The notes under the pieces are model-generated. The model was not told the origin of the DNA, did not search any database, and saw only the letters and a program-made list of their open reading frames with translations. 44,882 nucleotides of DNA from Parachlorella kessleri (taxonomy: Eukaryota; Chlorophyta; Trebouxiophyceae; Chlorellales; Chlorellaceae). Positions 11,770 through 23,462 of this stretch are shown here, piece after piece; within the stretch, counting starts at the first letter, position 1, and each line of letters begins with the position of its first letter. The translations under genes and the position numbers were made by a program. The stretch spans positions 1 to 44,882 of the forward strand of contig BBXU01001167.1 in assembly GCA_001598975.1 (NCBI GenBank). The letters run 5' to 3'.

Positions 11770-12733
11770 GCCATCTGGTTGGGCCATCTGGCTCTCGGGT
11801 GCAACCCTTGTTACATGAGTCGTAGCGCGAGAGCAGCGCAGTTCTAGGCCCCTAGTTGAGCACCAGCCTGCAGCGTGGCTTTCAATTTGTTGGCAAGCAG
11901 GTGTCTTCCTGCCCCTTGAAACTTTTTATGAAACTGGCGTCAATAAACTGGATGATGGGAATGTGAGTTTTGCCAGTGGCGGCCTTTGATTGTGGTGTGA
12001 GACTGTGTCAGTGCCAGTGGTGAGCGGTGCTTGTCCCCAACATATTGTCAGCACTCCCCTTTCCTCTGTGAACTTTGATCAGTGAAGTTCACGAGCGAAC
12101 AGACCATACTTGGCGGCTAGAGTTGTTTCATTTTAAGGTTGGGTTTGCACTAGCAATGTGTCTATGGCGTATTGTGGCAGCTGGCCAGCTTTGGTGTGGC
12201 CCACTTGAGCAGGGTCCAGCCCATGGTCCAGCCGTCATGATGATAATCAACAGCCTCGTATTCGCCTGCTAGCAGCGTCCGAGTGGCAAATCATATGTGC
12301 AACCTTGGAGGTCAGGCTCCTTTCTCCTGAGCCCCGTGCTCGAATCAAGATATCGACATATGGTCCTTCACAGCCCACAGTCTTCAACGCTTGTAAAGCG
12401 AAGCCAGCAGAATACTAGCTAAGGCTAGGCGGCACAAGCTCTAAAGCTGATCAGCTTTCCAAGTTTGAAGGAATTTTAGACGAAAGGATAGCTACCTGTC
12501 GGGTTGCACTCAGTCAAGCCCTCGCCTCATCCCTAGCATGCAACGTGGGCAGAGTTCAAACAACAGTTTGCGCTCTGCACAACCATGCCCACGACCCGGG
12601 CCCTGATAACTTGCCCAGTGCTTCCAGAACATACTCCTATGGCGTCTTGCGCATCGCACCCTGCTCGCTAGTGCATTCGTAGTGATGACTGGAGCACACC
12701 TCATTCAAACCTAGCGGTCTAGCACAGCACAGG
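11770..12733. other. Convergent 3' region between serine acetyltransferase and the NifS-like gene
   Basis: This holds the 3' UTRs of two genes transcribed toward each other. TGTAA at 12392-12396 and caataaa at 11941-11947 are possible poly(A) signals. Nothing with coding character was seen. Confidence 0.45.
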
Positions 12734-15700
12734 TCAGCACCACCCTGGGTACACATGAGAGGGCAGCTCCTGGTCGTACAAGGGCTCTTCTAGGACTTCC
12801 ACGTCGGTGTACCTGCCCTTGATAAAGCCGACCAACGCATGAGCGTCTTCCCACCGCGACATCATCCCTAGGGAGACTCGAAGGCTGCCCAGGGGCAGCT
12901 TGGTCAGCTTGTTCCTACAGTAAGGCAGGCGGGAGCAGTGGCCTTTACAGGGGCCGTTGTGGTGAGCGACGTGTGAGACACCTCACACCTTACCTTGACA
13001 GCAGGTCCGTCGAACAGTGCACAGCTGGGTGCAGGTGCCCCTGCTCCTTCAGCTGGACTACATCGGAAGCAAGCCTGCCAGCAAATGATACCTCACTGGG
13101 GCTCTAGGCAACGCATGCTGCCAACGCCACCCAGCTTCCTCCGTTTCAGGGGTTGAAGCCCCCCTGCGTACCTGTGCACCCAGATCCACTCCCAGTTCTC
13201 AAAGTGGCCCTCCTTCTGCTCAGCAAGCTGCCGCACCTCCTCATCCCTCACTCCTGCAGCAGCAGCAGTCACAGCGCGCATAGCATGCTCCTGGTCAGTC
13301 AGCTTGTCACTCCTGCAATCGCAGCAACCGTTGCTGCAACTCCACCTGAGATACAATTCGGCCGCACACCAAGCCACCCGTTGCAGCAAGCCACGCATGC
13401 AAGTACATGGTCACTCCCCAGCCACAGACTGCCCCCACAGCTGTGCCTTGTGCCGCCCTGCTAGCTGTCCTCTCCTCTGCAAGCCCACCACGCTTGGAGC
13501 CACAGCATGCCCAACCCTGCAACCCTGCCCATGACGGTGTGCCCGCACCCTGGCAGTCGCAGGGCCCTCGCTGCCTGTCAATGGCAGATATTGCCAAGGA
13601 GCCTACACTCGAGCACACACTGCAGAGACCAGGGCAGGTTCCCGGCCCTGCGAGCAGGCTGCCCTGCTGGCCCACTGTTGCGGTGGCCCAGTAGTGGCCG
13701 GCAAAGGTAAGTTCTGGGGCCTGCACGTGCTGGCTATTACCTGTGGCCTCATAGCAGGCACCAGGGTTGCAGGTGCACCCCGTCCTGATGTGGAACCCCG
13801 CCTCCCCCAGCTGGGCCCCTATCTGCCGGTAGCCCAGCACCCTGCCTGTGGTACCCAGCACCTCAAAGTTGATGGTGGCTCCCTGCACCTCGTGCCTGCT
13901 TGGACGGAAAAGCAAGGCAGGGGCCAGAGAGTGTCATTTGGACTTCGCGACCAAATCCTTTCCAAACTTGCCGCTGGTACGCCTCGCAGTACGCTGGGTG
14001 TACAGCCTCTGCACGGCACGGGCACGCAGGGAGCATTCGGCACAGGTGCAGCGCATGCAAGGCTCTTGCCAGCCAGGCTTGCGTCGCACCCCACCCGCAG
14101 GGCAGTGAGGTTCACAGTTTGGCTCTGGGTGGCGGAAACAACAAAATGGCTGATGCAGGCACCGCCAACAAGTTGCCTACATCTCTTCCAGCATCTTCAC
14201 CCATGCTTGCCTGTTTGCGTGGGCGTGCTTGCCAAACACCCTCACGAGTGGGGCGCCGTTGGAGTGTCGCAGCTTGGCCAACTCATCAAAGAGGTACTCT
14301 ACCACCGCCGCCACATGTGCTTGCACGGCCTCAACGCCCCCCAGCTGCTTGTAAACCTTCCGACCTGCAACCAAAAGGCCAGGACCGTCAAATACTCACC
14401 TCCTGGCTCAACCGCCGTGCAGCGTCTGACGGACCTTGCTGCTTACGCACCACATGACCTGTAGGTTTGAGGCAGGCCAAGCAGCTTCGATCTTACCCAC
14501 TGGTGGTGCAAGATACAGCCTCAACTTTCGGAAGGGGTTAAGAAGGACTGGCCAGGTGCTGAGACCCAAAACACAGCTGCCCAAGGGGCCCTCTCCTGCG
14601 AGGCTCATCCGACGGCCAGGGCGAGGCAGCTGAAGAACTCCCTCCAAGGTCCGTTGTCACATGCCAAGCACAGCAATGCAACGTGCTGGCATCAGCATGG
14701 CCAAATGCCATTACACCGGTCACTCACCATGGCTGAGGGCGATGATGTCAAGGAAGGGCAGCGTGCCGTGCTCATAGGAGTGCGGTGCGTGGCGGAAGTA
14801 CCGCCAGTCCAAGGCGGCCGTGGCAAGGAAGACGCTCCCGCCGCCCCAGTACAGCTGTACCAAGCAACAAGGAGTACTGGACAGAGGCGGCATGAAGTCG
14901 CCTGAGGGCATTGCAGGGCTGGGCAAAGGGCCGTCAAGACCGTAGAGCGGCATGCCGTACAGTAGACTCCTTGGACCACAAAAGATCCAACACCCGCACT
15001 GCGACCAACCTTGCGCAGGAAGTGCAGGTTTTCTGTCCGCAGGATGAGGGCGCCAATGCCGGTGGGGTAGCCAAAGAGCTTGTAGAAACTCAGGTCCACG
15101 AAGTCGGCGGGCGTTTCTGTGAGGTTGAGCTTGTGAGTGGGCACGTAGGCAGCAGCATCCAGCAGGACCTGCACAGCGCAGCATGAGCACAATCAGGCGC
15201 GCAGCACCTTCACATTGATGTATGCCCACCCGCCAAAGCAACCCAGCTAATCCTCAGCTTGCACGTCCTGCTGCTTTCAGCATTGACAGGCCCAGTGTTG
15301 GGCGCAACGCTCATCAGACAGCCTCAGTCTGTACACCGGCTGGCTTTGATGGTCAGCTGTTGTCAAATCACCACGGCTCAATCTACGAAGCCCATAGTTT
15401 GCTGCACCACTCCATCAGCAAGCTAGTGACAATTGCATTGACTGAGCGCTGACAAGCTTACCTTCCATACGTGGGTCTTGTTGGACCTGGCCTGCACCTC
15501 CTTGACCCAGGACAAGGGGTACATCACCCCCGCATAGTTGTCGTACGCCGGGTAGCCAAACAGGCTGTAGGCTGGCTCCCCGCTCTTGGTCTCCGCAGTG
15601 TCCTGGGCTGCATGCTGCGCTGCGGTATCTGGGGTGGTACCTGCCGGGGCATCCGCTGCTGCCAGGGAGCGACCCGCCCGGGAGGCCACGGCGCCAGTGC

Positions 15701-17183
15701 TGTACAGCCACTGTTCCACTTCCGCTTCGGAAATAGACCCTATGGAGGCATTGTGGGCCTTGGCATACTCTCGGATGCCTGCATGGCAGCATGCGGAGCA
15801 GTGTTCCATCATATTTGATGATACAGCCCTGAAAACATCAGCCAGGAGCTTGCTACATGGGTCCGCCGGTCCCCCAGCTTGCACAGGAGTGGGTGACAAG
15901 GTAGGTATAGTCCCTGCCCACTGGCAGCCAAGTGTCAAGGAAGTCGCTGTCACGGACACCCCTACAACGACAACAGCCAAGCTGCCTGGTACTCACCCAG
16001 CAAGCTGTTGTGGTTGGAGGTCAGGAAGGTGAAGCTGCTCTGGGGGGTCCAAGGGAAGGCCTCCCCCAGCATCCTCAGCGCGCCTGTCCCTGACCGTGTG
16101 AAGATAAGCTGCACACACACACACACAAGGAAAGCAGGCTGCTAGGCAAGAGGGCCTGCGTGCATATTTTGTAGCAACCCATAGGGACTTTTGGTGCAGG
16201 CTTGCAGCAGGCGTGGCTATATCCCAGTCGGAAGGCAAGTCTGAAGGTTGAAACCCCGGACATGCACATGCACAAACCAAATGAGGCATGTACACCGCCA
16301 CAAGTGCATAGCACAGAGGCAGAGCAGCTATGCACGGGCACAGTGGGTGGGAAGCATTATAGCGCATCCCTCACCGTGTACTCCTTAGGGTCTGCCCCAA
16401 AGAACTGCAGCAGGTCCCGCCGTGTGGCCTCCACAAGTTCATCGGTGCGGACAGAGGAAGGGCTGGCACTGTGTGGGTTGCCAAACACATGCTGCTGCAG
16501 CTGCGCCGTCGCGTTTGCAACCTGCATGGGCCAGCATGAGCTGTGGGGGGTGCCAGACACATGCTTCGGCAGCTGCGCCGTTGCGTTGGCCACCTGCATG
16601 GACACCACCATGACCTGTGACCAAAACCTGTGAAGGAGATTTGCTGCTGGATTAGTTGGATCTATGTGCGAGGCAGTGTTGCCAAGCCATCTATAATAAA
16701 TGCCGTGCCTGGCTGTTCCAGTACAGCGCAGCAGCAGTGAAGTCCATGTAGTGCTCGTCTGGGCCCAGCCGCTGGCCTATCTCGCTGGCGTACAGGTGGT
16801 CGATGCGACCCCCATAACCATACCGGTCCCCATACCTGCGGCACAGCGGGCAGAGGCAGTCAAACTGCAGCTAACATAATATTGTAGGCTTGGGGAAGGG
16901 CGTTTTGGCTGGGGAACACTAGTAGCTCCTGACTGCACATGTAAGCAATGCCAGCCCCAATAACCAATGCAGCCACGTGCACGCCGAGCCTTGGGTGAAG
17001 CTAAGTAGTTCCTCCAGCGACTCACTTTGCTAGGAACTCGGCCTTTAAGGCATCAGTGCTGGGTCCAGCAGGAAGCTGGAATAAGGCCGCTGCACCACCC
17101 CGTAAAGCCTTGACAGGCAGCAGAGTCAGTACTAGAAACGAAATAACAAGTGCTATGCCACAGAAGCTGTGTTCGCTTCCCAT
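12734..17183 (-). CDS. Molybdenum-cofactor-sulfurase-like, NifS-type PLP protein without MOSC domain
   Basis: Twelve exons, 5' to 3': 17183-17026, 16835-16709, 16521-16375, 16108-15997, 15778-15462, 15168-15010, 14854-14728, 14364-14211, 13895-13741, 13312-13172, 13074-12994 and 12914-12734 (TGA), about 619 aa. It follows the N-terminal half of plant ABA3 / animal MOCOS closely: HVFGNPHSAS, LGEAFPWTPQSSFTFL, SNHNSLLGIREYA. The PLP-lysine region is FVDLSFYKLFGYPTGIGAL, and the sulfur-carrying cysteine motif is IRTGCTCNPGAC. It ends LRVSLGMMSRWEDAHALVGF, where MOCOS proteins continue into a MOSC domain that is absent here. The N-terminus MGSEHSFCGIALVISFLVLT is a likely signal peptide or anchor. 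Introns 2 and 8 appear to be GC-AG. The join of exons 9 and 10 is off by one base, so a small exon is missed or there is a frameshift. The substrate is unknown. Confidence 0.85.
16112..16127. repeat. (CA)n microsatellite
   Basis: About eight CA units lie immediately upstream (gene strand) of the exon starting at 16108. They form the end of the intron and overlap its polypyrimidine/acceptor region. Confidence 0.85.
16450..16602 (-). repeat. 72-base tandem duplication across a 3' splice site
   Basis: Two in-frame copies offset by 72 bases (about 16478-16530 and 16550-16602 are clearly alike). On the gene strand each copy is catgcag followed by VANATAQL, then HVFGNPHSAS in the inner copy or HVSGTPHSSC in the outer copy. 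The inner acceptor gives exon start 16521 and the protein length expected from ABA3. The outer acceptor (16593) would add 24 residues in frame. Confidence 0.9.
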
Positions 17184-18812
17184 GGCCTGTCGGAGGAGGA
17201 GGATGAAGCACTGTACCAAGAACGGAACCGAAAAGGATTGCCACCTTCTTGACAGTCTGGGATGGCTATAAAGGCAAAGAACAACTCCAACTGATTGTCA
17301 GCGCTGCAAAGAAGTGCCAGCAAAGTGATGCACTTTGCGCTTCCTGGGCCGCGCGCTGGTGACTGTTGCGATGGCGGTACTACCGTTGGGGAACCATGAG
17401 GTCTTTACAATATTTGCACAATGTTTTTGGGTGAGATGTCCGGTACGTGCGTAAGGCGGCCAGCGTGACCATGACATGAGCTTCTATGTGACCCCCATAG
17501 TCCGCACCCAGTCTAGCGACTCGGCATCGTATCAAGGTGGTTCTGTCTATCAACTGGCTGCAACTTAAACTTGTTTATGAGATTGACTGATGCGGAGCAT
17601 GCAGGAAGAGCACCCAGTCTTGTGATCATCAAGCTGGTGCTGGCAGCCATTCGAGATGATTCCTTCAACCAAGGCTCTACGAGAGAGGAGAGTGTGGACA
17701 AGCCTGCTGCACAAGAAGGTCGTGACAATGTCTCCTGTCCAAGGGTTGCCAGGGAAACTCATCGAGCTAGGAGTTCCGGTCAGCGTCCGTTTATTATAGA
17801 AGCCTTCGTCTGTCACAGTGTACAAAATGAACTTAGTGGCGTGAACGCAAGCAGCGCAGGCGTGCACTTCGCAGCAAGACTGCTATGTAGAAAATGTCAG
17901 ACTGAAACGCAGTCATGTCTGCGGATGCCTCTCAGGTGAGGCTATGGCAGTTTCAGGCCTGAGCTTCCTCCCTGGACAGGTCACTACATAGACTCACTGC
18001 GGGGCAATTCCCATCCTGCACGCTGTTGGACGGAGGCGACTTTTAGGAACGGCAACCACCTTTTAGAGTGGCTTGCCTAATCTAGGGGTTGATTGGTGAG
18101 GACAGGAGTTGTCCTGGCAGGCAGCAGGAGTGGAGTCTTCAACAGACTGAATACACAGGTGTGGACTGTCGCTCGAGTGTAACAACAAGTGAGGAGATGA
18201 GAGAGAGCAACTCCAACAGTGTGCAAGTCTGGGTTGATTTCCCTAGCCTGGCAGGCATTTCTGTTCAATACCTTCAGGTACGCCAAGCCTCAGCACATTA
18301 CTCGGCTCAGAGCTTGCCACACCGACAGCCTAGCAGATATCTAGAACCAGGTCCTCGGAATGGGGGCATAGCTGCAGTATTGTTTGGCTGCTATGGGGGG
18401 GAGGGATGTCTTAGTCATCTCATGACCGATACTCCCTTCAAAAGGCCAGCCGTCGCTACGCTGCTGCTAGAGCCCATTCCTTCCGCCAGCGTGTGCCCTC
18501 CAGTTGTTTTGGTACAAACGCTAAGCTGACCAAACCGGTAGCTTCCGTTGAGTGGCTTTCAAAGGCTGCCTCGGTTGGGCGCTGGCAGGAGCGTGGGGCA
18601 GGCGCTTCTCCTTTACACAGCCCGTATTTGCAATATCCCACGACCGAGAGGTATGGAGGGGCATCCAGATATATAGCGGCGTGCCGTGCTGCTGCCTTTC
18701 CGTCTGATCATGGTTATTGTCAGTGTTGCTTTTTGTCATGCAGTTTTGTGGCGTGGACAACATTCCAGGCTGCCGACTGAGAGTGTGCCGCCAAGCAGCG
18801 CTGGTTTGAGAG
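17184..18812. other. Divergent intergenic region, promoters of two genes
   Basis: This separates the minus-strand NifS-like gene from the plus-strand gene at 18813. A TATA-like agatatatagcgg at about 18669-18681 lies some 140 bases before ATG 18813. Open frames at 17565-17939 and 18089-18529 have no recognisable family and poor coding character. An additional unrecognised small gene cannot be excluded in 1.6 kb. Confidence 0.4.
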
Positions 18813-20139
18813 ATGGAGGGCCTGTTTTCGGCCTCTGGCTCCTTGCTATCCATGCCCCTGCCCCTCTCCGGGGGCAGCAGTGATGGCCACAGGCCTGTGC
18901 TGAAAAGCACCTCCCTATCACGCCTTGAAGAGCTGCAGCAGGAGCTGCGGCAGTGCAGCGACCCACAATATGTCCGCAAACTGTTCAAGGTAAGGTGTTT
19001 GAGGAAGGGAGGAAAGCTGCTCGCAATGATGGCTCTGCTACACCTGCAGTGCGCTTGGCCAAACGTAGAGACCTTACGTGACCTGGCATTGTAAGCAGCG
19101 ATAGGCAACAAACTTGGTGTGCACGCTTTTTGCCCCTCTACGCCCTGCAGAAACTGAGCTCTTGCCCTACTGACATAGTGGATGCATACTCCAACTACTT
19201 GAAAGACAAGGCGGCACTCCTGGCAACTGAGGAACAGCGCGAGTACAAGGTAGGCACGCCTTCTGCACACTCAGTGCGGCGTCCAACACCAGTGTCGGGC
19301 TTCGTCAGGCAAAGGGCTCGGGTGCTGACAGCATGCTGACTGGCTGTCAGGTTGGCAGGTTGCAACAAGCTTGTTGCGTTGTGGCTAATTTCGCATATCT
19401 GGACCTTGCTCCCTGGTCAACCTGACCAGCAGCACTTTTTGCCTGCTATTGCAGCGTGCAAAGCTGTATAACGTTTTGGGGGATGCAACTGCACAGCCAT
19501 GCGTGCCACACGACGACGCATTTTGCGCCAAGGTGTTGGGAGAGGAGTTTCCAGAGGAGCAGTGTGTCACCCCTAGCAACCCTCGGCATATCTCGCGGCA
19601 GCCTGCGGCCGCCCTGTTGCGGCGGGGCGATGATGCAGCTGGGGCAGAGGTGCAACAAGAGCAGCCGCGGCAGCCAGCAGCACTTGCCGCAGGTAGCACC
19701 CAGCAAAGAGAGGGAGCCGGCAGCGTCTTTAGGATCGAGGATCTACAGCTGCCGCACAGCCACCTGTCGCGGCTTAAGACTGGTAGGTTTCCATAATGCT
19801 GCCGTTGTTGTGCCTCCTGCTGCTGCATAGCTTGCCAGGGTGGCACTAGGTGCGTTGGCCAACCAGGTGGCCAGCTGTGCCAGCCGAGAGCGAAACATAA
19901 CGGTGCTCACGGTGGCCCCAATCAGTCATTCTTTATTTTCCCTTGCAGCTCCTACCCCGCCCCTCTTTTCCCCACTGCATCATGTGACCATCACAGACCA
20001 CCAGCTGCAGCATCTCATCTCGCCTCTGCCCTACTCTCTGACACCCCAAGGCGAGGCGCCTGGGTCCAGCTTACGGCAGCTTCAGGCTCAGCTGGACGTC
20101 AAACCTGAACCCTTCATCTTTCAAGCTAGGCCCCAGTGA
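18813..20139 (+). CDS. Unrecognised 264-aa protein
   Basis: Four phase-continuous exons: 18813-18989, 19151-19249, 19455-19782 and 19949-20139 (TGA), all GT-AG. The N-terminus is MEGLFSASGSLLSMPLPL. A probably helical region follows: SLSRLEELQQELRQCSD, then SSCPTDIVDAYSNYLKDK, then LLATEEQREYKRAKLYNVLG. The middle is low in complexity (Gln, Ala, Arg). The C-terminus is compact and apparently ordered: LFSPLHHVTITDHQLQHLIS, then PLPYSLTP, ending FIFQARPQ. I see no signal peptide, membrane span or catalytic motif. The alternation of conserved-looking helical and terminal blocks with a loose linker suggests a scaffold or complex subunit, but that is inference. I do not recognise the family and give no function. 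Confidence 0.7.
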
Positions 20140-20732
20140 CTCTGCTCGGTGTCAACAAGGGTCCGCACGAGACTCTTTGTTGCGGCAGCTTCCTGGCGAC
20201 CAACTTTTGGGCACCGTGACAGGGTTGGGTGTGGTTGCCCACGGAGGCGGATGGCATGGCAAGGCCTTCTGACACACTGTTGAGACAACTCATTTTGCTA
20301 ACTTCTCACTGCCGCTTGAATGCAAATTGCGGAGCGGGCTTTGCATAGCTTTATTGTATAGCCACGTTAACCTCAAGCCTGCAGGTGGCACCTTGGGACA
20401 GCACATGCCGTAATAGTGACTGTCACGTACATTTCCATCTTACGTTGCCAAAGCCATAGAAGTTACTTGCCAGTTCCGATATTTCGGACAGGCATAACCT
20501 TTCAAAGTCATGGTGTCCACAGCTTGTGCCATTTAGCTGGCGGTAAGTTATTTTAGTGAAGGGTAGGAACAGCCACCGTCAGCTAACAGCCGCTTGGAGC
20601 ATCAGATAGCGCTTCATGCACAGCAGCATGCAGAGTCAACTAGTTGCATGTCTCTGGCATGTCTAAGCGATTCCCACGCTAGCTTCTACCGCATTTAACC
20701 CAAAAATTCGCAAGGTTGCCTTTGAGGAAGAG
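20140..20732. other. Intergenic region between the 264-aa gene and the TRIC gene
   Basis: No coding exon or RNA gene was recognised. This contains the 3' UTR of the upstream gene and the 5' UTR and promoter of the TRIC gene. Confidence 0.45.
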
Positions 20733-22497
20733 ATGAGCAAGTCAGCACTGTTTGCAGCTGCTGGATTCTATGGCAGGCTGCCACTCGCGCCGCTGGTGTT
20801 CGGCCATTCCCTGACCGTATGCACCTGGTTTAAAAATGGCCATCAAGATCGCTGGCTGCTCAACTTCTGGGTGACTTTGTTTGCGGCCTTTGGAGGTGGC
20901 ATGGTTTCGGCGTTGCTGGTTCAGGTAAGTGATCGAAGCCTTGAAAAGAGTCAGGAAGCCTCTTACTTTGGCCTCCTGAGGACGATTATACTCGCTGCAA
21001 GTGCTTGTTTGATTGCAGGAGCCGTCAAAAGCCTCGAACTCGCTGTTCACCAAGAATGCTGTGGGTGTTTACTATGCCCTGGCGTGGTGGGCAGTAAACT
21101 ACTGCCCCGGCGACCTGGTCTCTAGGCTGTACTCACTCCTCCCAATCAGGATGGCGGGCAGGGTGAGCGGCCTTTCCTGCTGCACTGGCAGTAGGCATGA
21201 AATGGCCGGACCCGTCACTGGGCCAAGGCTCCAGAGGGCCACCTCTTACTGCCAAGGGCTGCAAGTTGCTGCGGCTTCCTTGTTGTGAATCCTGAGAAGA
21301 AGGTCACTGTGGCTGTGCAGGGCTGCCTGGCAATCTTACGCGCAGGCTTGATCGTCCACCGAGTCAATGCCACAGCAGCATTGTTCCCTGGCGTGGTGGC
21401 GGCACCACTTGTGATTGGCACAATCGCCGGCTGTGGCGGTAAAGTGATTGTGGACGCCATAGACGTGGCCTGTCAAACCAAGAAAGGTGCAGCATCAGGC
21501 GGGCTTCTTTGGCATCGCTGTGGGGTTGCTGTGCTGCCCGGTGATCTCGTCGGCAACGTGTCCTCTAATGTATAAATGCATACAGCCAACGGTGGGAGAT
21601 TGCCTGTACGGCTGTGCGGTGTGATGACGCTACAACCTCCCTCAGACTTCGGATGGGTGCCCTTCCCAGCTGGCATTGGCCACTACCCCCTGCCTGACGT
21701 GCCTGCAGGGCCCACCGAGCTGGCGCAGCCAGGCTTTGCCCTGTGGAGTGGCTTGCTGGCTGCCCTGGCCAACTACCTGTTGGTCCATGTGGGGCAGCTG
21801 CTGTCGGAGGCGGAGGGCCTGGCGCTAGTGACCACCGTGCTGCTGGCGCATGCACTGGCAGCGGAGGCCACTGGGCTGCCTCTGGACTTCACTGAGCCCT
21901 TTGTGCGGGCTTTCCACCTGGTAAGGTTGCTGGCTAAGTGGTGCTCCTACTGGATGGCGCAGCCGCTGGGGTCAACAGGCACGAGCAGGTGTTCAGTCAT
22001 GCTGATTGCCTTTTGTTGACGACTGCGCTTGGATTATTCTTAGCTTTCCTGTTCGTCGTGGCAGGCAATGCACATTAAGTAGAGGCAGGGGTAAACTGTC
22101 ATGACAGGGCCGGGTGCTTGCTCGTTGAGCCTTGCAATTGCAGCAGAGGTCCTGCCCGGCCATTGTTATCCCTATAGATGATATCGCTGCGAGTGAAAGG
22201 TCATTATGCTCGTCCACATTTGGTATGACGATCTGCACCGTGCAGGTCACTGGAATCCCGCAGCCTGGCGTGGTGAGGAGCATCAAGGAGCGCGCCGCTC
22301 GCAAGCCCACCCTCAGCAACCCCGCAACACCCGCGCCCTCTGCCACCAAGCAGCCAGTAGCCAAGGTGCTGGACGATGACTCGAACAAGGCACCACGGGA
22401 TGTCCCGCTCAACCCGGCAAAAGCCGCTGCTGCAATCACGCCTGGAAGGGTGACGAGGCGGCGGCAAGCGGCACTGGCTGCCGCGGGCAGCGACTGA
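20733..22497 (+). CDS. TRIC-type trimeric intracellular cation channel
   Basis: Five exons: 20733-20924, 21019-21162, 21321-21486, 21646-21920 and 22246-22497 (TGA), 342 aa, phase-continuous. TRIC proteins are trimeric K+ channels of ER-type membranes that balance charge during Ca2+ release. The hydrophobic pattern fits: RWLLNFWVTLFAAFGGGMVS (first helices), then VYYALAWWAVNYCPGD. The core that in animals carries the KEVxRxxKI and GGG elements reads ILRAGLIVHRVNATAALF followed by IGTIAGCGGKVIVDAID. Further helices are in ALWSGLLAALANYLL and GLALVTTVLLAHALA. The tail is basic and disordered (RSIKERAARKP...RVTRRRQAALAAAGSD), as in other TRIC proteins. ATG 20733 is the first Met after an in-frame TAA. 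Plant and algal TRIC homologues are little studied, so the ion selectivity is assumed from the family. Confidence 0.85.
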
Positions 22498-23462
22498 GGC
22501 ATGGCGCCTGGCCTGGTAGGCCAGGCAGCGAAGGGTACTCTCTGCCATACCGGCCTGTAGCGGCTGCCCTTTTGGATGGAATAGGAGAGTAAGGGTGGCA
22601 TTATGCCCCTGGCGCGACAGCATGGCTCACTACTTTTTGTAGAATTACTTCCGATGACTTTCTGATGACTTTGGTTTGGACTCTCTGCCCTTGACTCTTG
22701 GCTTTCACTTCCTTCACCTTCGCTATGCCTGATTAGCTCCACAACCTCACCTGAAGCCAGGCTTACAAATTGGAGCAGGCGTACACAGACAAATAAGTTC
22801 ACATGTCTGTGGCCAAACAGCCTAGCGTGGGTCCATCTAGGCTTCAGATTGTCAGGAATAGGCAAGATGCGCCCAAGAGTCTCGGCCAGCTTGCGAGCTG
22901 GGGTTACATTCCTGCTCCACAAGCCACTGCATCTACCCTTCAGTGTCGCCCTTACCCTTCCTCGCTTCGCACTGCCTGCCAACACTAGCAAATATTCCAC
23001 TCTAGTACTCTCTGACTCGCCTTGCCAGCCACCTTCACCAAATATGCTAAACTCTGGCTGTGCCTTTCCGTCCTCCTTACCAGAAGCGCTCGTGATTCCG
23101 TCATGTGGTTGAGTTCTGGTGGACTTCTTTCATCCCAGGCTTTGTCCCCTAGCGCTTGTTGAACTTCTTCCTACGTGGACGAAGGCAGCCGAGTGCATTT
23201 CTCTAGGGCAGCAAGATTTCGAAACAGTTGTTGAGAGCAATCATGGGCCTGCCGTGCGTAGCTGGGCAGCCCAAAGACCACCTGAAAAGTATATGAACCC
23301 ACCTGTTATCCCACCGCTAAGCAATGTCAAAATGGGCTTGGACACACCCCTCTTTTTAGCTGAGGAAAGCAAGCGAGAAAGGGCTTGTTATACACTCATA
23401 GTATCGTCCAACATTCCGCTGCAACAACATCAATATTCAAAGTGCTGTGCCCACTACCCCAC
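22498..23462. other. Convergent 3' region between the TRIC gene and the 100-aa gene
   Basis: This holds the 3' UTRs of two genes facing each other. A 335-aa open frame on the minus strand (21993-23000) overlaps the TRIC last exon and has no coding character. Nothing else was recognised. Confidence 0.45.

Noticed and set aside
13694..14464. 256-aa open frame on the plus strand
   Set aside because: It is antisense to exons 8 and 9 of the NifS-like gene.
18521..19270. 249-aa open frame on the minus strand
   Set aside because: It is antisense to the first two exons and promoter of the 264-aa gene, with no motif.
21993..23000. 335-aa open frame on the minus strand
   Set aside because: It runs antisense through the last TRIC exon and its 3' UTR, has no family motif, and is explained by GC-rich DNA.
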